Source of the DNA: Alphaproteobacteria bacterium | GTDB taxonomy: Bacteria; Pseudomonadota; Alphaproteobacteria; Rhodobacterales; Rhodobacteraceae | Direction: 5' to 3' | Length of the DNA stretch: 64,000 nt | NCBI GenBank assembly: GCA_030429495.1 | Contig: JAUIFH010000003.1 | Coordinates: forward strand, 310,001 to 374,000 | Part shown: one piece after another, positions 1 to 8,322 of the stretch | How the letters are laid out: the number at the start of each line of letters is the position of its first letter | How positions within the stretch are numbered: the first letter of the stretch is position 1 | Made by a program: the position numbers and the translations under genes | The notes under the pieces: model-generated | Databases searched by the model: none | Told to the model about the DNA's origin: nothing | What the model saw: the letters and a program-made list of their open reading frames with translations, nothing else

Positions 1-160
1 TGTGCATAACCAGCGCCTGCCGGCTTTCCCAATAGGGCGGACGCGGCCCCTCGCCCTCGCGCAGCCACCAGCGGTGATAGTCGGGCCAGTACTCGTGAAA
101 GAGCGCGGCCCATGCCGGGCCGGGCTCTTCAATATCAATCGCACGCCACAGATAGTCCAT
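1..160 (-). CDS. C45-family acyltransferase/peptidase-like protein, N-terminal part only
   Basis: The window holds only the first 53 or so codons, starting at the ATG complement at 158-160; the gene runs off the left edge. The start of the protein (MDYLWRAIDIEEPG, then WPDYHRWWLREGE) resembles, from memory, the N-terminus of C45-type autoproteolytic acyltransferases (penicillin acyl-CoA:6-APA acyltransferase family) found in roseobacters. The catalytic Cys of that family would lie beyond the edge, so activity cannot be judged here. It follows the ATP-grasp gene by 38 bp on the same strand and is probably the last or next gene of that operon. The family call is an inference from a short fragment; the gene itself is well supported by its frame and spacing. 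Confidence 0.55.
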   Translation of the reverse strand, partial: MDYLWRAIDIEEPGPAWAALFHEYWPDYHRWWLREGEGPRPPYWESRQALVMH

Positions 161-198
161 TGGTCATGGCGGCCGGACCCGAGGGCCCGACCCCGTCC

Positions 199-1662
199 CT
201 ACATGATCTTGAAGGCCGGATCGGCCAGAGCCGGGCCGGCTTCGACCGACGGCAGGGGGCGTGCGGCGAAGCCCTGCTTGATGCCGTGAATCCACCGCTT
301 CGCCCGCTCGTTAAGCTGGAAGCCGTTCGTCATCGACCGCCCCCGGGTCACCAGAATACCCAGATCGGCGCCTTCGTAACGGTAGTCACCGGGCCGGAGG
401 ATGCGCAGGAAGAAGGCCTCGTTCTCGGATTCGACCGCGCGGCGGTGATAGTCGAAGCGGTCATAGACGACGCGGCCGTCCTCTAGCATCCGGTAGATGC
501 CCGTCTGAGGCGCCTGGGTGACGATATCAACGCTGTCGTCGGTATGCTTGATCACCATCTGGCTCCAGGAGTCGATCATCGACGGGTCGGCCCAGCGGGC
601 GTTCAGCTCCTCCACATCGAGGTGGAAGGCCTTTTTCGAGAACTCGAGAAGATGGAACAGGAACAGGGGTGCGTCGGCATGGGCGAAGGCCGCGTGATTG
701 GTCATCGACGACGCCCCCGTGATGCGTGGGTTCAGTTCGCCCAGCCAGATGTCGCCGGTTTTCTTGTCGATGAGGAAGTCGAGCTCGAAATAGCCGCGAT
801 AGCCTTCCTTGCGGAGCTGTTCACCGAACTTGAAGGTCAGCTCCCGCGCCCTTTCGCGCGTCTTCGGCGGGAAGGCGGTCGCGAATATCTCGTTTCCGCA
901 CCAGCCGCCGCGATAGGGGGTAAGCTCCTTGAAGCCGACAAGCTCGGTCATCAGCGGGCCAACGATGGTGCCCTCCTTCGTCGCGCAGGCCTCGATCGCC
1001 GATCCGCGGCAGTCGATGCGCTTCATGATCTTGATCTCGCCCTCGCCGACGATCTCGTGTTCATGGCGGCGGAAATCAGCCTCGGACTTGATGAAGAAGG
1101 TGGTGTGGCCGCTGTCGCCGAAGGCCGATTGCAGGACGAGGTCATGGCCGAGCCCGGCCTTGTCGCAGATCTTCTTCAGATGATCGTAGCTGTTGACCTC
1201 GGACAGCGTGTTCGGCACCGAGGGCACACCGGCCTTGTTCCCGATCCGCACCGTTTCGATCTTGTTATCCATGTTGGTCCGGAGTTTCGCCTTCGGGAAC
1301 CAGACCTCGGCGCCCAACTCCTTCGACAGGCGCTCCGTCTCCTCGTCGAACATGAGGAAGACGAATTTCGGCTTGCCGCCGCGCCGCTTGATGAGGTCGA
1401 TCACCTCCTTGTGCTGGAGGAGGTAGTTGTTGATTTCCTCGATCGACTGGAATTCGGCATGCGGCTGCTCTGACGGGCAGAACACGTTCGGATGCCGGCC
1501 ATCATAGCAGTCAATATAGCATATGTACTTGAAATTCTTGCACCATTCGTCGATGCCCAGCAGGTTGAAATTGGTCGCCGAGATGAAATAGACCGGGTCT
1601 TCGTTGCGATGGAAGTGCCGGCGGATTTCAGAAATGTTCTTCAGGTCAATCTTTTTGGCCAT
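199..1662 (-). CDS. Free-standing ATP-grasp ligase (biotin carboxylase-like)
   Basis: The product is 487 residues with an ATP-grasp fold from about residue 130 to 340. The Mg-ATP ligand motif is clear: an acidic pair in YFELDF (E293, D295) followed by ELNPRITG (E309, N311). There is no biotin carboxyl-carrier or carboxyltransferase domain here or next door, so it is unlikely to be a true biotin carboxylase, although automatic annotation often uses that name. ATP-grasp enzymes join a carboxylate to an amine, thiol or similar group through an acyl-phosphate. Its neighbours make an amine (decarboxylase upstream, 14-bp gap) and handle amides (amidohydrolase, C45-like protein), so an amide-forming role is the simplest inference. 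The substrate is unknown. Confidence 0.8.
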   Translation of the reverse strand: MAKKIDLKNISEIRRHFHRNEDPVYFISATNFNLLGIDEWCKNFKYICYIDCYDGRHPNVFCPSEQPHAEFQSIEEINNYLLQHKEVIDLIKRRGGKPKFVFLMFDEETERLSKELGAEVWFPKAKLRTNMDNKIETVRIGNKAGVPSVPNTLSEVNSYDHLKKICDKAGLGHDLVLQSAFGDSGHTTFFIKSEADFRRHEHEIVGEGEIKIMKRIDCRGSAIEACATKEGTIVGPLMTELVGFKELTPYRGGWCGNEIFATAFPPKTRERARELTFKFGEQLRKEGYRGYFELDFLIDKKTGDIWLGELNPRITGASSMTNHAAFAHADAPLFLFHLLEFSKKAFHLDVEELNARWADPSMIDSWSQMVIKHTDDSVDIVTQAPQTGIYRMLEDGRVVYDRFDYHRRAVESENEAFFLRILRPGDYRYEGADLGILVTRGRSMTNGFQLNERAKRWIHGIKQGFAARPLPSVEAGPALADPAFKIM

Positions 1663-1676
1663 TTAGTTGTCCCCTG

Positions 1677-4415
1677 TTATTCCGCCGCCTTGGGCATGTT
1701 GTTCTGAACGCGCTTGCTCAGCGCCTCGTCGGTGAAGACGCGAAGGCCGAGATCGGCGCGGTATCCGTGGATTTCATTGACGTCGAGCGCACGCATGAAG
1801 GCAAGGATTTCCTCGCTCACGACCTGTCCGGGCACGAGGATCGGAAAGCCCGGCGGATAGGGAATGATGAAGGAGGCAGAAACCACCTCGCGCCCGCTTT
1901 CCATCGCCTCCCGGATCGACCCGTTGAGGTCGAGATAGTCGCAGTTCGTGTCGTCGTAGCTGAGGAAGAAGGCGGTGCGGATGTCGCCCTCGGTCGTGTC
2001 GCCGCCCGAACGGAACGCATCATGGAAGCGCGAGAAGTCCGGCAGCGGCGGCAGGTCTTCCATCAGCGCCTTGACGCGGTGCTCGAATGCGCGCCGCTCC
2101 ATGTTCGAGGCGTCGTCGAGCCGGTCGTCCAGTTCCTTGGCGATCTCGACCAGAACCTCGATCAGATAGGCGACCGAGGACCGCGTCGTGCCGATATTGG
2201 TCATGAACAACACGGTGTTGCGTGAGGTCTTGTTGATCTGGATGCCGTACTTGTCCATCAGGATCTGGGTCTTGAACGTATCCCCGTCCCAGCCCGTACC
2301 GCCGACAGCCAGCGTCACGCGCGTCGCGTCAAGAACGAATTCGTCCTGCTCCCAGCATTCCCAGATATCGGTCCAGCCCTGTTCGGGATCATAGTAGCTT
2401 TGCACGCCGCTTTCGCGGAACTGCTCGGGGATCATGTCGCCGGCGGCGAGAACCTTGAAGTACTTCTGCAAAAGCGGGTGGGTCGAGATCGCCTTGCGCA
2501 TCGACATCGCCGCCTCGACCTGGCGCTGGACGAATTCGAAGCCCTCAAGCTCCACCTGCCTGCGGCCGACATCGAGCGAGGCGATGATCTGGTAGTTGGG
2601 GCTGGTGGATGTGTGGGTCATGTAGGCTTCGTGGAACGACTGCTCCACCTCGCCCTTGAAGTCCTGATCGTTGACATGGATCATCGACCCCTGCCTGAGC
2701 GAGGTCAGCGTCTTGTGGGTCGACTGCGTCGCATAGGTCCTGACCCGCGCATTCGGTGGCGCGACAAGGCGGGTGTCGAGAAGTGTCTTCTCGTCAGCGT
2801 CCTTCAGCTTTTCCTTTTGCTTTTCCCACGCCTTGACCTGCTCCGGGCTTCTCAGCCGTTCGCGCAGGTTGTTGGCGGCGTTCATCGCGGTGCGTTGACG
2901 ATAGGTCGGGCCGAACCGCGCGAAAGCGAACCACGCCTCGTCCCACAGGAAGATGAGGTCGGGTTTGATGGCGAGGCATTCCTCCATCACCCGCTCGACG
3001 TTGTAGACGACGCCGTCGAAGGTGCAGTTGGTCAGGAGAAGCATCCTGACCCGGTCGAGCTTTCCGGCCGCCTTCAGTGCCAGAAGCTGGTGCTTGATCT
3101 CTTTCAGCGGCACCGCGCCGTACATCGAGTATTCGTTAAGCGGATAGCTGTCGAGATAGACGACCTGCGCGCCCGCAAGCACCATCCCGTAATGGTGCGA
3201 TTTGTGGCAATCCCGGTCTACAAGGACGATATCCCCCGGCCTGACAAGGGCTTGCACGACGATCTTGTTGCAGGTCGAGGTGCCGTTCGTGGCGAAGAAC
3301 GTCTGTTTCGACCCGAAGGCGCGGGCCGCCAGTTCCTGCGCTTTCTTGATCGGCCCGTGCGGCTCCAGCAAACTGTCGAGCCCGCCCGAGGTTGCCGAGG
3401 TCTCGGCGAGGAAGATGTTCGGCCCGTAGAACGCGCCCATGTCCTGAATCCAGTGCGACCGGGAAATCGACTTCCCGCGCGAGATCGGCATCGCGTGGAA
3501 GACTCCCGTCGGCTGTTTGGAATACTCCACCAGCGCGGTGAAGAACGGCGTCTTGTAGCGTGACTGGACGCCCCGCAGGATGTTCAGGTGAAGTTCCTGG
3601 AAGTCTTCCTGATTGTAGAAGACCCGCCGGCAGATACCCAGATCCAGCCCGGCGATTTCCTCGACCGAACGGTCGGTGACAAGATACGCATCCAGTTCCG
3701 GCCGCACCGCAGCGATCAGCCGGCAAAGTTCCGGCCCGTAATTCTCGGGTTTGAGCCCTTCCAGCCATTCCGCGCCACCGGCGCGGTTGAGGTAGCGCTT
3801 CAGGATCGGCAGTTCGACCCCGGATTTCAGGCGCAGGCCGGGGCGTACGACGACCGCCTGAACGTTGTGATTGAAGAGAACGCCGATTAACGCGTCCTCA
3901 AGGCTTGGGACGACGACCGTTTCGTAGATGAACGGATCCTCGAACCGCCGCATCCTCTGGACATTGGTCTTCAGCCAACGCTCCTGATGCTCGTTCAGAT
4001 CATCGACGATCATCACCTCGAAATAGGGCTTGGTCAGCGCGCGCGCCTCGGGCGACAGCATCGCCTCGTCCTCGTGATCCTCGGCATCGGCGCTTTCGCG
4101 ATCGAGCGGGATGTGCCGGCGGCGATAGGCGCCCGTCGTCAGCGCACGGGTGACGCGGTGCACGCCGAAGGCGAGATCGTCGAGATTGGCGTGTTCGTAT
4201 TGCCGACGAAGATGGTCGAAGGCCTGAACGCCCGGAAAAGCCCAGTAGCGTTCGATCAATGCAAGCGAAGCGAACAGGCCTTCGATCTGCTTGCGAAGGG
4301 CGTCTGCCTTCCTGCCCTGCGGGTCGCGGCTGAGCGCGCCGGCGGCCTCGCGCAGCGCGCTCCACCGATCCGCCCGCAGTTGAATGGCGGAATAATAGTC
4401 GTTTACCGATTGCAT
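1677..4415 (-). CDS. Orn/Lys/Arg decarboxylase, PLP-dependent, with N-terminal wing domain
   Basis: This is a 912-residue fold-type I PLP decarboxylase, longer than the E. coli inducible lysine and arginine decarboxylases (about 715-755). The PLP lysine is K568 in the motif STHKTL, and the PLP-ring Asp is D492 in WDEAW; DCHKSHHYG at 402-410 matches the conserved cofactor pocket. Residues 130-260 look like the receiver-like wing domain of this family. The enzyme should remove CO2 from a basic amino acid to give a diamine or agmatine-like amine; which one cannot be read from the sequence. It lies between an amidohydrolase gene (68-bp gap) and an ATP-grasp ligase gene (14-bp gap) on the same strand, indicating one pathway rather than acid stress alone. 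I see no antiporter gene nearby. Confidence 0.9.
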   Translation of the reverse strand: MQSVNDYYSAIQLRADRWSALREAAGALSRDPQGRKADALRKQIEGLFASLALIERYWAFPGVQAFDHLRRQYEHANLDDLAFGVHRVTRALTTGAYRRRHIPLDRESADAEDHEDEAMLSPEARALTKPYFEVMIVDDLNEHQERWLKTNVQRMRRFEDPFIYETVVVPSLEDALIGVLFNHNVQAVVVRPGLRLKSGVELPILKRYLNRAGGAEWLEGLKPENYGPELCRLIAAVRPELDAYLVTDRSVEEIAGLDLGICRRVFYNQEDFQELHLNILRGVQSRYKTPFFTALVEYSKQPTGVFHAMPISRGKSISRSHWIQDMGAFYGPNIFLAETSATSGGLDSLLEPHGPIKKAQELAARAFGSKQTFFATNGTSTCNKIVVQALVRPGDIVLVDRDCHKSHHYGMVLAGAQVVYLDSYPLNEYSMYGAVPLKEIKHQLLALKAAGKLDRVRMLLLTNCTFDGVVYNVERVMEECLAIKPDLIFLWDEAWFAFARFGPTYRQRTAMNAANNLRERLRSPEQVKAWEKQKEKLKDADEKTLLDTRLVAPPNARVRTYATQSTHKTLTSLRQGSMIHVNDQDFKGEVEQSFHEAYMTHTSTSPNYQIIASLDVGRRQVELEGFEFVQRQVEAAMSMRKAISTHPLLQKYFKVLAAGDMIPEQFRESGVQSYYDPEQGWTDIWECWEQDEFVLDATRVTLAVGGTGWDGDTFKTQILMDKYGIQINKTSRNTVLFMTNIGTTRSSVAYLIEVLVEIAKELDDRLDDASNMERRAFEHRVKALMEDLPPLPDFSRFHDAFRSGGDTTEGDIRTAFFLSYDDTNCDYLDLNGSIREAMESGREVVSASFIIPYPPGFPILVPGQVVSEEILAFMRALDVNEIHGYRADLGLRVFTDEALSKRVQNNMPKAAE

Positions 4416-4483
4416 CGCCTCTCCCCGTCGTCGGAGGCCGAGACTTTGCGGATCGTCCGCTGTCGATGCGAATTTGCCGTCGC

Positions 4484-5473
4484 TCAGCCGCTTGTTGTTC
4501 TATCCGCGTGAAGCGGAGATCCGGCGGTTCCCGCTGGCGCCGAATGCCGGTCGCTATTGGGGGTAGAATGCGACAACAGGTCGCTCGCCGCAACTGGAAT
4601 ATCCAGACCCGCGCGCGAACCCTGGCGCGGAATTTCAAGCGGTCCGAGCGTCTTGAGGTAGGAGTCCGCACCGCTGGCGCGATCATAGACGGTGAAATCC
4701 GCGGCCCTGTCGCGGAAGCTCTTGAGGACCTGACCAAGCCCCTTGATACCGGTTTCACGCTGCCGCCGGACAAGGTCCAGATCGACCTCGAGCGGGAACA
4801 TGTCCTCCTGTCCGGCCGACTGGTGCAGCACCGTGGCGGCCGGGTCGATGAACAGCGACCGTCCGACCCCGCCGGCACCAAGACCGTTGACATCGACGAC
4901 GTAGCATTGGAACTGCGCTGCCGTCGCCCGCGCGATAGCCAGTTCCGCGTCACGGTCGGTCGTGCCGGTCAGGACCGGGTGCAGCAGCACTTCCGCCCCC
5001 GCACTGGTCAGCTGGCGGGTCGTCTCGGGGAACCAGATATCGTAGCAGATCGACAGGCCGAAGCGGCCGACATGGGGCACGTCGAACGTGCAGAACTCTG
5101 TCCCCGCCGCGACCTCGTTCTCGTACGGGCGGAACGGAAACATCTTGCGGTAGCGGGTAACGATCTGGCCGTCGGGATCAATGACGGCGCAGGTATTGTA
5201 GATCCGCCCGTCTTCCACTGTCTCGAACATTGAGCCGGGGATCAGCCAGACCTTGTAGCGACGCGCGGCGGCGCGAAACTGGTCAAGCGCCTCGTTCTCG
5301 AAAGGCTGGGCAAAGCGGGTCAGCGGCCCGAACGGCGCCAGTTCGCTGAACAGCACCATCTGCGTCCACGGGAAACGCGCCATCAGGATGTCGAGGCGGT
5401 GCAACATCGCTTCGACATTGGAAGTGAGTGCACTGACATGCATCTGCACGCCGGCAATCGCAAAAGGCGTCAT
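4484..5473 (-). CDS. Carbon-nitrogen hydrolase (nitrilase superfamily amidohydrolase)
   Basis: The 329-residue product carries the full Glu-Lys-Cys triad of the nitrilase superfamily: E44 in FSELAPF, K110 in YRKMFPF and C143 in LSICYDIWFPE. I chose the ATG at 5473 (MTPFAIAGVQ), because the domain begins directly after it; the frame stays open upstream but without family-like sequence. Members hydrolyse or transfer amide, carbamoyl or nitrile groups; N-carbamoylputrescine amidase is one member that works beside amino-acid decarboxylases. It is the first gene of the minus-strand cluster leading into the decarboxylase and ATP-grasp genes, and diverges from the DUF4202 gene, so the 209 bp at 5474-5682 should hold its promoter. 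The C-terminal 50 residues are low in recognisable features. Confidence 0.88.
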   Translation of the reverse strand: MTPFAIAGVQMHVSALTSNVEAMLHRLDILMARFPWTQMVLFSELAPFGPLTRFAQPFENEALDQFRAAARRYKVWLIPGSMFETVEDGRIYNTCAVIDPDGQIVTRYRKMFPFRPYENEVAAGTEFCTFDVPHVGRFGLSICYDIWFPETTRQLTSAGAEVLLHPVLTGTTDRDAELAIARATAAQFQCYVVDVNGLGAGGVGRSLFIDPAATVLHQSAGQEDMFPLEVDLDLVRRQRETGIKGLGQVLKSFRDRAADFTVYDRASGADSYLKTLGPLEIPRQGSRAGLDIPVAASDLLSHSTPNSDRHSAPAGTAGSPLHADRTTSG

Positions 5474-5682
5474 ATCTCGTCTCCGTGGCGGCGGCTGTTT
5501 CCGGTTATCCGGCGGCTGGCCTGTCCGATGATCAGCGCATTCAATATCCGTTTCCCGCGCGGAGGCAAACCACGTCGCGAAAATGTGTGGCCGAGAAGCC
5601 GCGCCCACCCGGCCCCGGCCGCTTGACCCCGGCCGGGGCCGATGCCACGGTGGCGACCGCCCTCGCGGACCGGAGATTGACC

Positions 5683-6243
5683 ATGCCCCGCCTCGCCCAA
5701 GTTCTCGCCGCCATTGATGCCGCGAACGATGCCGACCCGGACCGGAGTGAGGGCAGCCCCGCCGCACGCCTCTACGGGGAACGGATGACGGCCGAACTGG
5801 AGCGGCTGTTCCCCGACGCGTCGGACGCACTCCGCATCGCTGCACGCGGCCAGCACATCGAGCGCTGGACCTCGCCGCGCGCGAATTATCCGGAAGGACG
5901 CGAGGGTTACCTGACCTGGCGCCGCGATCTGGGCGCGTATCACGCAGGGCGCGTCGGCACGATAATGACCGAGGCAGGATATGACGCCCCGACAATCGCA
6001 CAGGTCGGCGCGATGCTGCGCAAGGAGGGGATCAAGCGCGACCCGGAGGTGCAGGCGCTGGAGGATGTTATCTGCTTCACCTTCCTGCGCTGGTATTTCA
6101 AACCCTTCGCGTCGGGCCGTGACGCCGACGCGCTTCAACGCATCGTCGTCAAGACGGCCCGCAAAATGTCGGCCGACGCCCGCGCGCGGGTTCTGGCCGA
6201 GTTCGACCTGCCCGCCCCCCTCGCTGCGGCATTCCGCGCCTGA
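5683..6243 (+). CDS. DUF4202 domain-containing protein
   Basis: The ATG at 5683 begins a 186-residue protein matching DUF4202 over its whole length; the segment RGQHIERWTSPRANYP is the most characteristic part. The protein has no signal peptide or membrane segment and is presumably cytoplasmic. The function of the family is unknown. The reading frame is open further upstream to 5485, but that part overlaps the divergent promoter region of the amidohydrolase gene and does not resemble the family. It appears to be a single-gene unit. Confidence 0.85.
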   Translation: MPRLAQVLAAIDAANDADPDRSEGSPAARLYGERMTAELERLFPDASDALRIAARGQHIERWTSPRANYPEGREGYLTWRRDLGAYHAGRVGTIMTEAGYDAPTIAQVGAMLRKEGIKRDPEVQALEDVICFTFLRWYFKPFASGRDADALQRIVVKTARKMSADARARVLAEFDLPAPLAAAFRA

Positions 6244-6419
6244 GCCCGTCCGGGCCGGCACAAGCCATGGTTGCGAAAAGCCGCGATCCGTCGCGTAATT
6301 TTGTTTCGCAACGGGAATTTCGGACGGTCGCCGTTACAAAACTGTTGCTTCAAAGACTCGCAATCAAGCGGAATGCCGCGCTGCGGCTTGGCGAATGGGG
6401 CAGCATCGCGCAGAATCCC

Positions 6420-6446
6420 TTGACGGTGACCATAAGCGGCCATAAC
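6420..6446 (+). promoter_or_regulatory. Candidate promoter in the 6244-6537 gap
   Basis: TTGACG (6420-6425), 15 bp, then CATAAC (6441-6446) resembles a vegetative promoter with a short spacer. It points at the small ORF starting at 6538 and would give a leader of about 85 nt. I see nothing else in the 294-bp stretch 6244-6537. Support is by eye only. Confidence 0.3.
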
Positions 6447-6537
6447 AGCGCCGCGCCAAAGCCACCGTTGCATGTGAGTGTGGCCCGAGACAGTAGTCAG
6501 TGCGGCTTTCACGGCCGCCCCGGGAAGGGACGAAAGA

Positions 6538-6705
6538 ATGGATATGCCCAAGCAAATGGACGCAGGCCAGACGCATTCGCGTCGGCAGGTTCAGCAGGGT
6601 CAGCCGGAAGAGACGCAGGAGCGTCGCAAGCCGGCATCCGACACTGCCGAAACCGCAGCCGAGCAGATGCAGGCGACGCATTTCAGCGACTGGGCCTCAA
6701 TCTGA
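6538..6705 (+). CDS. Small hydrophilic hypothetical protein (55 aa)
   Basis: An ATG at 6538 follows a purine-rich stretch (GGGAAGGGACG) at ribosome-binding distance and opens a 55-residue ORF, beginning MDMPKQMDAG and ending THFSDWASI. It is very rich in Gln, Glu, Arg and Thr with no hydrophobic core, so it would be disordered. I do not recognise a family. A candidate promoter lies at 6420-6446, and the ORF stops 27 bp before a dispersed palindromic repeat. It could be a real small protein or a chance ORF in a 600-bp gap. Confidence 0.35.
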   Translation: MDMPKQMDAGQTHSRRQVQQGQPEETQERRKPASDTAETAAEQMQATHFSDWASI

Positions 6706-6732
6706 GGCTTTCCGCGCATTTTCGCGGAGGTT

Positions 6733-6825
6733 GAAGCGTTTCGGGTTTCGGTTGAAACCGCAACCATCAGAATTCGAACGGAAAAGGTTCGATTTCTGAT
6801 TCAATGCAAAGCCGAAACGCTGTAG
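6733..6825 (+). repeat. Dispersed nested palindrome, copy 1
   Basis: A roughly 90-bp element with an outer inverted pair (AAGCGTTTCGG ... CCGAAACGCT) and an inner pair (GAATTCGAAC ... GTTCGATTTC) around a short A-rich loop. The same layout, in the same orientation, recurs at 46669-46757 and 47988-48075. The spacer between the left outer and inner arms (ttgaaaccgcaaccatc) is also conserved between copies, so this is a repeat family rather than three chance hairpins. It lies between a small hypothetical ORF and the tfoX-like gene. Confidence 0.85.
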
Positions 6826-6848
6826 GCTAAGGCCCCCGGAAGGTGCCC

Positions 6849-7241
6849 ATGGCCGAGCCAGTAACATCGATACCCAATCTCGGCCCTGCCGCGGCGGACG
6901 CATTTGCGCGCGCTGGCATTCAATCGGCCGAAGAAATCCGCGCCCTTGGCCCGGATGACGCCTATCTCCGACTGCTTCAATCCGGCACCCGGCCGCATTT
7001 CATCGGCTACTACGTTCTGGTGATGGGATTGCAGGGCCGCCCGTGGAACGACTGCCACGGCGCGGAAAAGGCCGCGCTGCGGAAGCGTTTCGACGCGCTG
7101 AAGGCCCGCGTCGTGGCCTCGGGAGAGGACGGCCCAAATGAAAAGGGCCGCTCCCGGCTGGAAGCGGCCCTTGATGAAATCGGGCTCAGGCCCCGCGTTG
7201 CGGCGGCTCAGCCGACCAGTTCGAGACCGGAGAAGAAATAG
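6849..7241 (+). CDS. TfoX/Sxy C-terminal domain protein
   Basis: Residues 1-85 or so match the TfoX C-terminal domain, a helix-hairpin-helix-like module ([17 protein letters not shown], then [12 protein letters not shown]). Family members regulate natural competence in gamma-proteobacteria; stand-alone C-terminal domains in alpha-proteobacteria have no established role. I take ATG 6849 rather than the GTG two codons earlier. The last third of the ORF is not family-like and overlaps both the ndk terminator hairpin (7141-7172) and the last 34 bp of ndk on the other strand, so the C-terminal tail may be a passive read-through extension. The start region abuts repeat copy 1. Confidence 0.75.
   Translation: MAEPVTSIPNLGPAAADAFARAGIQSAEEIRALGPDDAYLRLLQSGTRPHFIGYYVLVMGLQGRPWNDCHGAEKAALRKRFDALKARVVASGEDGPNEKGRSRLEAALDEIGLRPRVAAAQPTSSRPEKK
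7141..7172 (-). terminator. Rho-independent terminator of ndk
   Basis: A perfect 10-bp stem (arms 7143-7152 and 7163-7172) with a 10-nt loop is followed on the minus strand by TTTT, 36 bp past the ndk stop. It lies wholly inside the 3' part of the convergent tfoX-like ORF. Confidence 0.75.
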
Positions 7242-7630
7242 GCGATCTCCACCGCAGCGGTTTCCGGCGCGTCCGAGCCGTGGACCGAGTTCTCGCCGAC
7301 CGACAGCGCGAATTCCTTGCGGATCGTGCCCGCATCGGCATTGGCAGGGTTGGTGGCGCCCATCACTTCGCGGTTCTTGGCGATCGCGCCTTCCCCTTCG
7401 AGAACCTGCACGACGACCGGCTCGGAGATCATGAATTCGGTCAGTTCGCCGAAGAACGGACGGTCCTTGTGGACCTCGTAGAACTTCTGCGCCTGGGCGA
7501 GCGTCATCTGGATGCGCTTCTGCGCGACGATACGCAGGCCCGCATCCTCGAACTTGGCATTGATCTTGCCGGTCAGGTTGCGCTTGGTCGCGTCGGGTTT
7601 GATGATGGACAGCGTGCGTTCGATCGCCAT
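7208..7630 (-). CDS. ndk: Nucleoside diphosphate kinase
   Basis: The 140-residue protein matches Ndk end to end. It transfers the gamma-phosphate of ATP to other (d)NDPs through a phospho-histidine; the active-site His is H117 in ENSVHGSD, and the nucleotide-binding IIKPDA motif is at residues 9-14. It has normal length for the cytosolic bacterial enzyme. It is a single-gene unit ending in the terminator at 7141-7172 and overlaps the tfoX-like ORF tail-to-tail by 34 bp. Confidence 0.98.
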   Translation of the reverse strand: MAIERTLSIIKPDATKRNLTGKINAKFEDAGLRIVAQKRIQMTLAQAQKFYEVHKDRPFFGELTEFMISEPVVVQVLEGEGAIAKNREVMGATNPANADAGTIRKEFALSVGENSVHGSDAPETAAVEIAYFFSGLELVG

Positions 7631-7743
7631 TGCTTCAGCCTTTGAATTGGGGGCACCGGGGTTCGCGCCCCGCGCCGGATTTGGATCGCGCGCCTGCTAT
7701 CATGGCCGAAGCCCTTTTGAAAGGCGGATCAGCCGTGCAGCGG

Positions 7744-8181
7744 TCAGAACAGGCTCTGCGTGGCCCGCGCCACCGAGAAACCGCGCCCGTTGCCATTGGT
7801 GCAGGTCATCCCGGTCCTCTCCGACCGGCAGGTGACGCCCGCGAAGGTCACCCAACGCCCGTAATCCAACACCTTCGGCTGCTGCATCATCACGAAGCTC
7901 GGATCGGTGCAGACCGCGCGCCCGACGCCCTGATGATCGACGAAAAAGCCCCAGGCCTGCGCACAGCCCTGGGCCGCAAGCTGCGGCGCGGGCGTGAACC
8001 GGCGCAGGTAGCATTCGGCCACCACGCCGTCACCCGCGGTGATCGCGCACCAGATATTGCCGGAGGGCGAACGAAAGAACGCCTCGTTGCCGGACTCGGA
8101 GATCACGGACGGGTCGTCCTGCGCAATGGCAGTTCCGGCACCAAGACAGAGGATCGCGGCGAGAAAAGCACCCGGTTTCAT
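7744..8181 (-). CDS. Secreted DUF6636-type hypothetical protein
   Basis: ATG 8181 follows AGGAGCAATTTC, a good ribosome-binding site, and opens a 145-residue protein with a signal peptide (MKPGAFLAAILCLGAGTAIA, cleavage after residue 20). The mature part has six Cys, probably forming disulfides in the periplasm, and motifs such as SPSGNIWCAI and CTNGNGRGF typical of DUF6636. No function is known. The frame is open upstream to 8406 but the signal peptide fixes the start. Confidence 0.75.
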   Translation of the reverse strand: MKPGAFLAAILCLGAGTAIAQDDPSVISESGNEAFFRSPSGNIWCAITAGDGVVAECYLRRFTPAPQLAAQGCAQAWGFFVDHQGVGRAVCTDPSFVMMQQPKVLDYGRWVTFAGVTCRSERTGMTCTNGNGRGFSVARATQSLF

Positions 8182-8322
8182 GAAATTGCTCCTGCGAAGG
8201 TCTTTGAAAAACTGGTGCCCGCAGCCTAGCACGACACCGTGACAGGGCCACAACGCTTCTCTCACTCCGGCCCTATAACGCCCCGTTGACCTTTGTTCCG
8301 GCTTCCGGCATGCCCTCGCCTC

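Noticed and set aside
199-1662. Naming the ATP-grasp protein a biotin carboxylase
   Set aside because: No biotin carrier or carboxyltransferase is encoded nearby, and the fold motifs are general to ATP-grasp ligases.
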